This document shows, in pieces, positions 23,568 through 31,232 of a DNA stretch of 64,000 nt. The position numbers and the translations under genes are program-made. This stretch comes from Nitratireductor aquimarinus (GTDB lineage: Bacteria > Pseudomonadota > Alphaproteobacteria > Rhizobiales > Rhizobiaceae): positions 186,001-250,000 of the forward strand of contig NZ_CP177240.1 in assembly GCF_046773475.1 (NCBI RefSeq). The letters are read 5' to 3'. The first letter of the stretch is position 1, and each line of letters opens with the position of its first letter. Under the pieces are notes generated by a model. That model did no database searches. It was not told the origin of the DNA and was given only the letters and a program-made list of their open reading frames with translations.

Positions 23568-24527
23568 ATGTTCCAGCGCACTCCCGCGATTGCCAGAAAG
23601 TTCGATCTGCAAGGCAGTGTCATCTATCTGGGTTTCATTGCGATCTTCCTCTTCTTCGCGGTCACGCTTGCAGATGACGGCTTCCTGACAACCAGGAACC
23701 TCTCGAACATCGTGCTTCAGACCGCCCCCGCGACGATCATGGCCATCGGCCTCGTCTTCGCGCTGTCGGCAGGCGAGATCGATCTTTCCTTCGGCTCCAT
23801 CGTTGCCGTTGCCGCACTTTCCGGCGCCGTGGTGATGCAGGAGCACTCCATGTTCCTTGGCATTCTTGCCGGGCTGGGAGCCGGTCTCGCCATCGGCTGG
23901 ATCAACGGAGTTCTGGTGGCCTATCTGCGCCTGCCATCCTTCCTGGTGACACTGGCGACCATGGGCCTGTTTGCCGGCGTTGCACGCTCCATGACGGATC
24001 TGCGCTCCATTCCCGTGCTCAACGACACGTTTGCAGGCTTTTTCGGCTCAGGAACGCTCTTCGGCATTCCGTCGCTTGTTCTGTGGACACTCGGCGCAGT
24101 GATCGTGGGCCATCTGGTCTATCGCGAAAGCCGTTTCGGCGCGCATGTGATCGCGACCGGCGACAATCCGCGCGCCGCACAGGTCTCCGGCATCAAGGTG
24201 CCGCGGATCCGGCTTGCGGTTCTGATGATCAGCGGCGGCTGCGCCGGCCTTGCCGGCCTCCTTTACGCAGGGCGGCTTCAGGCAGCCAAATACACGCTTG
24301 GAGAAAGCGATCTCATGACGGTGATCGCGGCCGTGATCGTCGGCGGAACCGCGCTCAATGGCGGCAAGGGGTCGATCATCGGCGCTCTCGTCGGCTCGCT
24401 TCTGATGGGCATGCTCAACAATGGGCTCATTCTGATGGGGCTTGCGGTTTCCGATCAGATGATCGTGCGTGGACTGATCATCCTCCTGGCCGTCGCCATT
24501 TCCCTGCGGGACACGACCCGCGCCTGA
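23568..24527 (+). CDS. sugar-type ABC transporter permease (RbsC/FrcC-like)
   Basis: 319 residues with about nine hydrophobic segments; the region ALSAGEIDLSFGSIVAVAAL and the later VIVGGTALNGGKGSIIGALVG are hallmarks of the RbsC/AraH permease family (BPD_transp_2). It would form a homodimeric channel in the inner membrane for substrate from either binding protein and ATP energy from the ATPase at 25.8 kb. It is followed closely by the PLP-protein gene. Confidence 0.93.
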   Translation: MFQRTPAIARKFDLQGSVIYLGFIAIFLFFAVTLADDGFLTTRNLSNIVLQTAPATIMAIGLVFALSAGEIDLSFGSIVAVAALSGAVVMQEHSMFLGILAGLGAGLAIGWINGVLVAYLRLPSFLVTLATMGLFAGVARSMTDLRSIPVLNDTFAGFFGSGTLFGIPSLVLWTLGAVIVGHLVYRESRFGAHVIATGDNPRAAQVSGIKVPRIRLAVLMISGGCAGLAGLLYAGRLQAAKYTLGESDLMTVIAAVIVGGTALNGGKGSIIGALVGSLLMGMLNNGLILMGLAVSDQMIVRGLIILLAVAISLRDTTRA

Positions 24528-24549
24528 CCCGAATTTCTGGAGAGATCTC

Positions 24550-25755
24550 ATGTTTCTCGATGTTCTGAGACGCCGCAACCCGGCCTTCATCGAAGCGGCC
24601 ATCCGCCTCCATCAGGAAGGCAGGATTCCTGCCAATGCCTATGTTCTCGATCTCGATGCGGTCGAGGACAACGCCCGTCACTTCCGCGCAGCAGCCGACA
24701 GGCACAACCTCAAGGTCTTCGCGATGACCAAGCAGGTTGGCCGCAACAGCGGCTTCTGCAAGGCAGTCATGCGCGGCGGCATTGACCGCGCCGTGGCGGT
24801 CGATATGGCATGCGCCGTCGCCTGCGACCGGGCCGGTCTGAAAACCGGGCATCTGGGCCACCTCGTTCAGGTGCCGCGTCACGAGGCTCCCATGGCCGCC
24901 TCCCATCTCGCCCCCGATTACTGGACGGTTTTCAGCCGCGAGAAGGCTGAGGAAGCAGCACAGGCGGCAAAGCGTGCCGGGCGCACGCAGTCGCTCCTTG
25001 CGCGCATCCACACGCAGAGAGACACGTTCTACCGCGGACATGAGGGTGGTTTCCCGGCAGAGGAAATTGCCGAAGTGGCCGCGATGATGGATGCGTTCGA
25101 CGGTGCGCAATTCGCCGGTCTCACCACGTTTCCCGCACTCCTTTACGATCAGGAGAAGAAGAAGGTTCTGCCCACGCACAACCTCACCACGCTGGCGCGT
25201 GCGGCGGAAGCTCTGGCAAAAGCCGGACGCACTGGCATCGAGGTCAATGCGCCGGGCACCACCTCGTCCATCGTTCTGGACATTCTCGCCGAGGCCGGGG
25301 CCACGCAATGTGAGCCGGGCAATGGCCTGCACGGCACCACGCCGCTGCATGCAATCGAGGATCTGCCTGAGCAGCCCGCCGTACTCTACCTCTCCGAGGT
25401 TTCGCATCTGCACCAGCAGCGGGCTTACTGTTTCGGCGGCGGTCTCTACATCGATCCGGTCTTCCCGGATTACGATGTTCAGGCAATCGTTTCCGACACC
25501 CCCACCGTGGCGCAGAACGCCATGGCGAGCGTTGAAATCCCGCCGCCCTCGGCAATCGATTATTACGGCATGATCGACACGACGGGTTCGGCGAAACCCA
25601 AGCCGGGCGACAGCGTGGTGTTTGGCTTCCGCGGTCAGGCTTTTGTCACCCGTGCCTTCACGGTCGGCGTTTCCGGCATTTCAAAGGGCGATCCAAGGGT
25701 CGAGACCATCGAAAATCCGTTTGGCGTCGTGCAGGACTGGCCGGAGCTGAGGTAA
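24550..25755 (+). CDS. YhfX-like, alanine-racemase-fold PLP-dependent protein
   Basis: 401 residues. The N-terminal PLP barrel contains AYVLDLDAVEDNARHF and the lysine motif KVFAMTKQVGRNSGF, where Lys is the predicted PLP anchor. EVNAPGTTSS and EPGNGLHGTTPLH are in the phosphate-binding half. It resembles the YhfX group of the alanine racemase/D-threonine aldolase fold, whose reaction is not established. Inserted between the permease and ATPase genes (22-base and 3-base gaps), it is almost certainly part of the same pathway. It may epimerise or cleave the imported amino compound. Good family call, function unknown. Confidence 0.75.
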   Translation: MFLDVLRRRNPAFIEAAIRLHQEGRIPANAYVLDLDAVEDNARHFRAAADRHNLKVFAMTKQVGRNSGFCKAVMRGGIDRAVAVDMACAVACDRAGLKTGHLGHLVQVPRHEAPMAASHLAPDYWTVFSREKAEEAAQAAKRAGRTQSLLARIHTQRDTFYRGHEGGFPAEEIAEVAAMMDAFDGAQFAGLTTFPALLYDQEKKKVLPTHNLTTLARAAEALAKAGRTGIEVNAPGTTSSIVLDILAEAGATQCEPGNGLHGTTPLHAIEDLPEQPAVLYLSEVSHLHQQRAYCFGGGLYIDPVFPDYDVQAIVSDTPTVAQNAMASVEIPPPSAIDYYGMIDTTGSAKPKPGDSVVFGFRGQAFVTRAFTVGVSGISKGDPRVETIENPFGVVQDWPELR

Positions 25756-25758
25756 ATC

Positions 25759-26514
25759 ATGACCGCACATTCCGAAAAAGAAGCCGGCCCCGTTCTGGAG
25801 CTTGAGAACATTCACAAGGCGTTCGGTGGCGTCGTCGCCATCGAAAACTTCTCGCTGGACCTGAAAGCCGGCGAGATCGTCGCGCTCGTGGGTGACAATG
25901 GTGCAGGCAAGTCGACCCTGATCAAGATCATCTCCGGCGTACACGCCCCCACTTCGGGTACGATCCGGCTGGATGGCGAAGCGGTCAGCTTTTCCGATGC
26001 CAGCCAGGCGCGCTCGAGCGGTATCGAAGTGGTCTATCAGGATCTCGCCCTTGCCGATCAGCAGCCCGTCTACATGAACCTGTTCCTCGGACGCGAGAAG
26101 GTCCGCAAGCCCTTCGGCCTTCTGGACCGTCAGGGGATGATGCAGGAGACGCAGGCGCTGGTGGACGAGCTGGATGTGCGCATCCCCTCGGCGAGCGCAA
26201 CGATCCGCGATCTTTCTGGCGGTCAGCGTCAGGGCGTTGCCATTGCCCGCGCCACACATTGGGCGTCCAAGCTCATCCTGCTTGATGAGCCGACGGCCGC
26301 GCTGGGCGTTGCCGAAACCGCCAAGGTGGAACAGATCGTGCAGTCGCTGCGGGAGCGCAATCTCGCGATCCTGATCATCAGCCACAGTCTGGATCAGGTG
26401 TTCCGTCTGTCGGATCGGATCTGCGTGCTGCGGCGCGGCGTTCAGATCGGCATTCGCGAAACCGCGAAGACCGACAAGAACGAAATCGTTTCGATGATTA
26501 CCGGTCTCGCATAG
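25759..26514 (+). CDS. sugar-type ABC transporter ATPase, single domain (FrcA-like)
   Basis: 251 residues, one nucleotide-binding domain rather than the fused pair of RbsA, as in rhizobial FrcA. Walker A GDNGAGKST is at 45-53, the Q-loop in VVYQDLAL, the signature LSGGQRQ, Walker B LILLDEPTAAL, and the switch His in IISHSLDQV. It starts 3 bases after the PLP gene and is followed by a strong hairpin, so it ends the operon. Confidence 0.93.
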   Translation: MTAHSEKEAGPVLELENIHKAFGGVVAIENFSLDLKAGEIVALVGDNGAGKSTLIKIISGVHAPTSGTIRLDGEAVSFSDASQARSSGIEVVYQDLALADQQPVYMNLFLGREKVRKPFGLLDRQGMMQETQALVDELDVRIPSASATIRDLSGGQRQGVAIARATHWASKLILLDEPTAALGVAETAKVEQIVQSLRERNLAILIISHSLDQVFRLSDRICVLRRGVQIGIRETAKTDKNEIVSMITGLA

Positions 26515-26523
26515 AGGCCGTCT

Positions 26524-26566
26524 GGCCGGCGGGGAGCATGCCTTGCACAACCCCGCCAGCCTTTCC
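26524..26566. terminator. convergent terminator
   Basis: GGCGGGG at 26528-26534 pairs with CCCCGCC at 26551-26557, extended by flanking GGC/GCC; TTT follows on the plus strand. It lies between the ABC operon and the convergent symporter gene. Confidence 0.65.
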
Positions 26567-26581
26567 CGTTAAGGAGCGTCT

Positions 26582-27922
26582 CTAAATAAGGCCGAGCCCG
26601 TTCACCAGGATCAGAACGATGGCAAGCGGCGCGACATAGCGGATGATGAAGTGCCATGCGCTCACCAGAACCGGCGCAATTGCCGAGCCATCAACCAGTT
26701 CCGCCACGGCAGTGCGCCTGAGCGTCCAGCCCACGAAGATCGCGACCAGAAGTCCGCCGAGCGGCATGGTGATGTTATTCGTGAAGAAGTCGAGCGCATC
26801 GAGCAGGCCCTTGCCCCCGATCGTGTAGCCCGACCAGATGCCGAGGCTCAGCGAGGCGGGCACGGCAAGCGCGAAGGTGATCACGCCGATGATCAGCGCC
26901 ACCTTGCGGCGGTTCGCTTCGCCTTCATCCACGAAATACACGATCACCACTTCCAGAAGCGCGACTGCGCTTGTGAGCGCCGCAATGGCGAGGAGAAAGA
27001 AGAACAGCGCGGAAAACAGAGCGCCGAAAGGCATCTGTGCGAAGATCGACGGTAAAGTGATGAATGTCAGGCCGGGGCCTGCCGAAGGCGTTGCGCCGAA
27101 TGCGAAGACGGCCGGCAGGATCACAAGCCCGGCCAGCACCGCGACCGCCGCATCGAGAAGCGTTACCGCCACTGCGGATGTGGCGATGTCGTCATGACGG
27201 TTCAGATAGGAACCGTAGGTGATCATCGCCCCCATGCCGAGGGACAGCGAGAAGAACGCCTGTCCAAGAGCCGCCAGAAGCGTGTCCCAGGTGACCTTGG
27301 AGAAGTCGGGTTTCAGGAAGAAGGCTAACCCTTCGCCCGCACCTTCCAGCGTCAGCGAACGGAACACGAGAACGAGAAGAATGAGGAAGAGCGCCGGCAT
27401 CAGAAAGCGCGCCGCGCGCTCAATGCCGCTTGCAACACCGCCCAGCGCAACGAATACGGTAAGCGCGATAAACACGGCCGTATAATACACCGGTTCCAGC
27501 GGATCCGTGATGAAGGCGTTGAAGGTGCTTCCGACCTGATCGAGATCGGAAACGAGGATCGATCCGGTGATCGACTTGACGGTGTAGGCAAGCGTCCAGC
27601 CTGCAATCACGCAATAGAAGGAGAGGATCAGAAAAGCGGTCAGAATGCCCATATAGCCGACCAGCGGCCACGCGCCGCCCGCCAGTTTCTTGAATGCCCC
27701 TGCGGGATCTAACTGCGTCGAGCGCCCGATAATGAGCTCTGCGACGAGGAGCGACAGGCCGATGGAAAACACCATCGCCAGATAGATGAGAAGAAACGCT
27801 CCGCCCCCGTTTTCACCAGTAATGTAAGGAAAACGCCAGATATTGCCGAGGCCGACAGCCGAGCCGGCCGCTGCCAGGATGAACCCCATTCTTGAGGTCC
27901 AGTGTTCGCGATTATGTGCCAT
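26582..27922 (-). CDS. SNF-family sodium-dependent amino acid/amine symporter
   Basis: 446 residues with 11-12 hydrophobic segments, of the neurotransmitter:sodium symporter (LeuT/MhsT) family. The first helix motif AAAGSAVGLGNIWRFPY is the sodium- and substrate-binding stretch, and GGGAFLLIYL follows. It imports an amino acid or related amine with Na+. Start: ATG at 27922 (AHNREHW) is preferred; a TTG at 27934 would add four residues, and neither has a clear Shine-Dalgarno. Na+ coupling is consistent with the sodium-motive NQR encoded in the same window, but this family is widespread. Confidence 0.92.
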   Translation of the reverse strand: MAHNREHWTSRMGFILAAAGSAVGLGNIWRFPYITGENGGGAFLLIYLAMVFSIGLSLLVAELIIGRSTQLDPAGAFKKLAGGAWPLVGYMGILTAFLILSFYCVIAGWTLAYTVKSITGSILVSDLDQVGSTFNAFITDPLEPVYYTAVFIALTVFVALGGVASGIERAARFLMPALFLILLVLVFRSLTLEGAGEGLAFFLKPDFSKVTWDTLLAALGQAFFSLSLGMGAMITYGSYLNRHDDIATSAVAVTLLDAAVAVLAGLVILPAVFAFGATPSAGPGLTFITLPSIFAQMPFGALFSALFFFLLAIAALTSAVALLEVVIVYFVDEGEANRRKVALIIGVITFALAVPASLSLGIWSGYTIGGKGLLDALDFFTNNITMPLGGLLVAIFVGWTLRRTAVAELVDGSAIAPVLVSAWHFIIRYVAPLAIVLILVNGLGLI

Positions 27923-28310
27923 TTGATTTTTCAACGAATGAGTTAAATGAATACGGTCCTGCCGAAGAGGGCGGCATCTGAAACCATGTGTCGCCAGAGA
28001 GATCGCTCCCTGCCGATGCGAAGTGCGGTTGCGGCGAACACCATAAAAGGCGCATTCCAGAGGTCATCGACCGGCTCTTCCTGCAGCAGGGATTTCACAC
28101 TACGGCTGGGCGTTCGTCAGGTTTCGTTTAGCGCCAAAACGGCGTTTACAGCCCAATTCCGGCAGCTGCATAATCACATTGGCCGTCAGTTGGCAACAAT
28201 CGCTGATCTGAGAAGGCGCTTGGCGCGCCTGATCGCAAAGTTGTCGATAGCTGCGGCGCTTATGTTGCTCATCGATTGAATGAAGCGCCGTGCTCGCACA
28301 AGCTGAAAAC
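27923..28310. other. 388-base intergenic region
   Basis: Between the divergent symporter and DUF1403 genes. A 110-codon open frame at 27947-28279 (+) has no plausible start signal and no recognisable domain, so I treat the stretch as leader and promoter sequence. I see no convincing operator or hairpin. Confidence 0.4.
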
Positions 28311-29264
28311 ATGATTCGACCCGCCCCCTTGCGCACACAGACAGCTGCGGAAACACCGCCGGGCGTTTGCGCGCCCCGCATTCCCGACTGGTTGCGCCGG
28401 GCTGCAAAGGCACCAGCCTTTCCGAATACGGAGTTCGCGGCAGGGGCAGCACTGGGCGCGCTCGACATGCTTGTGCGTGGCGACATGGCCGCGGCGCAGG
28501 CATGGCGCTGCCGTCTTGCGCTTCGGGCTGCCGCCATCTCATGTCAGCGCGTCCGGCGGCCGGAAGATGAAACAGCCCTGCGCGATGCGCTGGCCCTGAC
28601 CCGGCCAGGCGATGATGTCGGCCCCGCCGGCCGCATCCTGCTTGCCTGGCGGATGCTGGTTTCCAGACCGGCCGGTACACTTTCAGGCGAGGACACGCTC
28701 CGCGCAATGGTCGAGGCCTGTGGCTATGGCGCGGAGGGCCGCATTGCCGACCTGCGTGAGATGATGCTGGAAGCAGGGGAGGAGGGGCACGATGCAATCG
28801 CTGCCGCCGAACGGCTTTTCCTCGCGGTTCGTCGCCTCTTTCCGGACTTCGAAACGGTGATCGCGCCGCTCCTTTGTGATGCGGTGGTGGCGCGCGCGCT
28901 TGGCTGGTCTCATGCCGTTCCCCTGTTTCTGCTCGCCGGGGAGGCGGGCGCATCACAGGCTGATCCATCCATGCTGCGCGCCATGATAGCCCGGCGCTAT
29001 GCCCGTGCTGCGCTCGACGCAGTCGATCTGGCCATCACGCTCGAACGCCGGGCAGGCCAGCTCCTGCAGGTCGCGCCGAAACTGCGGGCAAAGGGCGCAC
29101 AGCCGGTGGTGCAGGCGTTTCTGGAGGATGACGCCGTTGGCTCTTCCAGCCACTTCCCCGGTATGAGCGACCGCGGGCTCCGCCGCCTCTACACCCGGCT
29201 CGTCTCGCTTGGCGCGGTGCGCGAACTGACCGGTCGCGACAGCTTCCGCATTTACGGATTGTGA
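28311..29264 (+). CDS. DUF1403-family protein
   Basis: 317 residues from the ATG at 28311 (a GTG at 28290 would add seven). Mostly alpha-helical, alanine- and arginine-rich, without signal peptide or membrane helix. PDWLRRAAKAPAFPNTEFAAGAALGALD near the N-terminus is the recognisable DUF1403 block. The family is found in Hyphomicrobiales, often next to an scpB gene as here, which suggests a chromosome or plasmid segregation role. No catalytic motif is visible. Five bases separate it from scpB. Confidence 0.75.
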   Translation: MIRPAPLRTQTAAETPPGVCAPRIPDWLRRAAKAPAFPNTEFAAGAALGALDMLVRGDMAAAQAWRCRLALRAAAISCQRVRRPEDETALRDALALTRPGDDVGPAGRILLAWRMLVSRPAGTLSGEDTLRAMVEACGYGAEGRIADLREMMLEAGEEGHDAIAAAERLFLAVRRLFPDFETVIAPLLCDAVVARALGWSHAVPLFLLAGEAGASQADPSMLRAMIARRYARAALDAVDLAITLERRAGQLLQVAPKLRAKGAQPVVQAFLEDDAVGSSSHFPGMSDRGLRRLYTRLVSLGAVRELTGRDSFRIYGL

Positions 29265-29268
29265 TCTC

Positions 29269-29931
29269 ATGAGCGCGCAATCCGGAAAGAACGGCAAGGG
29301 TGAAAAGGCGGGCGCACCGCTCTTCGACCGCGAGCTGGAGCATCTTCCGCAGGCCCTGCGCTGGCGGGAATGGATGGCTCGGGTGGAGGCGGTCATCTTC
29401 GCGGCCCCAGAACCGGTCTCGCGCGAGACCCTCACGCAGGTCATCGGCCGGGATTGCAGTCTGGATCTGATCATCGAGGACATCAGCGCCGAGCTCGCCG
29501 ACAGGCCCTATGAGCTTGTCCGCGTCGCCGGCGGCTGGCAGCACCGCACACGCCCCGCCGTGGCGGATGCAATCCGCTCGGCATTCGGCATTGAGGAGCA
29601 AGGGGAAAGCCTGTCGGAAGCCGAAGCGCTGGTGCTCATGACCATCGGCTACTTTCAGCCCATCACGCGTTCGGAACTTTCCAGCTTCTTTGCCCGCGAA
29701 ATCACGCGGGATCTGATCGGCAAGCTGCGGCGTGCGGGTTTCATCGCCTCCGGCCCCAGAAGCCCGCAGCCCGGCGCACCCTACACCTATGTAACGACGC
29801 CCGGTTTTCTTGCCCATTTCGGTTTCGAAACCCTGCGCGACCTGCCGGATTTCGAAAAACTCGAAGATGCGGGCCTTCTCAACAAGGAAAAGCTCCTGGG
29901 AGATATCCCAGGAGCCATGGAACGCTGGTGA
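29269..29931 (+). CDS. scpB: ScpB, SMC-condensin kleisin-associated subunit
   Basis: 220 residues. Two winged-helix units typical of ScpB, with RVEAVIFAAPEPVSRETL at the start of the first and SEAEALVLMTIGYFQPITRSEL at the second; an extended N-terminus (about 45 residues) precedes them. ScpB dimers bind the ScpA kleisin of the SMC complex in chromosome organisation. No scpA is adjacent, while the normal arrangement is scpA-scpB, so this may be a second, DUF1403-linked copy. Its final codons contain a perfect hairpin. Confidence 0.88.
   Translation: MSAQSGKNGKGEKAGAPLFDRELEHLPQALRWREWMARVEAVIFAAPEPVSRETLTQVIGRDCSLDLIIEDISAELADRPYELVRVAGGWQHRTRPAVADAIRSAFGIEEQGESLSEAEALVLMTIGYFQPITRSELSSFFAREITRDLIGKLRRAGFIASGPRSPQPGAPYTYVTTPGFLAHFGFETLRDLPDFEKLEDAGLLNKEKLLGDIPGAMERW
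29892..29915. repeat. perfect 10-bp hairpin inside the 3' end of scpB
   Basis: GCTCCTGGGA at 29892-29901 and TCCCAGGAGC at 29906-29915, loop GATA. It is coding (LLGDIPGA region) and lies just before the convergent eutH stop. It may act as a bidirectional transcription stop without a T-tract. Confidence 0.65.
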
Positions 29932-29941
29932 TCTTTCCGAT

Positions 29942-31174
29942 CTATTCGGCGGGCACCGGGCGCGCCTCTGCTCCCGCCTGCATTTCCAGGGAAGCCAGTT
30001 CCTCCGCTTTCGGAACCGAAAGCCAGATGGCCAGCAGGAAGCCGGCAGCACCGCCGAAGAGTTTGCCCAGTATCAGCGGCAGGATCATGCTCGGCTGGAA
30101 ATTCGCCGAGAAGGCGAGGTGGTCGCCGAAGGTGAAGGCCGCACAGACGGCAAAGGCGATTGCCAGCACCTTGTCACGCGGCTGCATCTTGCCGACCAGC
30201 CGGTACATGGCGAGGATGTTCGCCGTCGCCGCCAGAAGCCCTGCGGCCCCTTCCGGCGAGACGCCGATGCGCGCGCCAAGCGCCTCCATCGGACCTGCCA
30301 GATATTTGGTCAGCAGGTAGACCATCGGAAACGCCCCGGCGAGCATGATGCCGATATAGCCGGCAATCTCCAGCGCACGGAACTGGTCCTGCTCATCCGC
30401 AATGATCGGGTCGAAGCCCCATGAGCCGAACACAGTGGTGAAGAAGCCCGTGAAATACTCGACGATGGAAGCGACCAGAACGAGCGTGATGCCGGCATAC
30501 ATGAGACGACCGAACCACAGAAAGCCGGTGATCATCGCATCGGGGGCAAAGCGCAGCCCGAGCGCGATGGCGACGCAGAAGACGATCAACGGCAGAAGAT
30601 TGCGCAGAATGTCCACCAGCGACAGCGCGATCTGGTAACTCGCATCAGCCGTCGTCGAGACATCCGGGCGAATGCCGAGCCCGGCAAGCGCGATCAGCGC
30701 GCAGGCGATGAACACGCCAATAGGCACGCTCAGAATGCCGGACATGATGCCAAGCGCCATGTATTTGTGGTCGGCTTTCGCCAGCATCGCCAGTCCCACG
30801 GGAATGGAGAAGATGATGGTCGCGCCCGACATGAACCCGACAATGGTGGCGATCATCCACGCATCGCGCGACTGGGCGAGCGTGTCGGCAAGCTGATAGC
30901 CGCCCATGTCGACGGCGATCACCGTGGTGGCTGCAATGGACGGGTCCGCGCCGATCATCGCGAAAAGCGGCCCCGCGACGAGGCGGATGAACTCCGAAAG
31001 ATAAGGGATCGCGGCCATGATGCCGGCCACGGGAATGAAGATCGGGCCGATCGAATGCAGCCCCTCGATAAACTCCTTCCCGAGCCCGGTTTCAGGGTTT
31101 CGGATGGAGGCGATCGCGCCGGCGACGGCGCATGCCATGATTATGTAAATGACGTAGGTACCGATTGAAGCCAT
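29942..31174 (-). CDS. eutH: EutH-like ethanolamine transporter
   Basis: 410 residues with about ten or eleven hydrophobic segments. The sequence (for example GPIFIPVAGIMAAIPYLSEF, VDMGGYQLAD, FTFGDHLAFSAN) is characteristic of EutH, an ethanolamine facilitator or permease. Shine-Dalgarno GGAGGGAAGG before the ATG. No eutB, eutC or carboxysome shell genes are nearby. Instead it follows a dimethylglycine-dehydrogenase-like gene and a choline/ethanolamine-kinase-like gene on the same strand, so the imported amine may enter a different route. Confidence 0.9.
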   Translation of the reverse strand: MASIGTYVIYIIMACAVAGAIASIRNPETGLGKEFIEGLHSIGPIFIPVAGIMAAIPYLSEFIRLVAGPLFAMIGADPSIAATTVIAVDMGGYQLADTLAQSRDAWMIATIVGFMSGATIIFSIPVGLAMLAKADHKYMALGIMSGILSVPIGVFIACALIALAGLGIRPDVSTTADASYQIALSLVDILRNLLPLIVFCVAIALGLRFAPDAMITGFLWFGRLMYAGITLVLVASIVEYFTGFFTTVFGSWGFDPIIADEQDQFRALEIAGYIGIMLAGAFPMVYLLTKYLAGPMEALGARIGVSPEGAAGLLAATANILAMYRLVGKMQPRDKVLAIAFAVCAAFTFGDHLAFSANFQPSMILPLILGKLFGGAAGFLLAIWLSVPKAEELASLEMQAGAEARPVPAE

Positions 31175-31232
31175 TTGCCTTCCCTCCCAGTGTGCGAAAT
31201 GCGCCTCCGGCTTTTTGACGCCGGTTTTTCGA

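Noticed and set aside
27947..28279. 110-codon frame in the 388-base gap
   Set aside because: No ribosome-binding site and no recognisable domain, though its last 40 codons look helix-like. Kept as intergenic.
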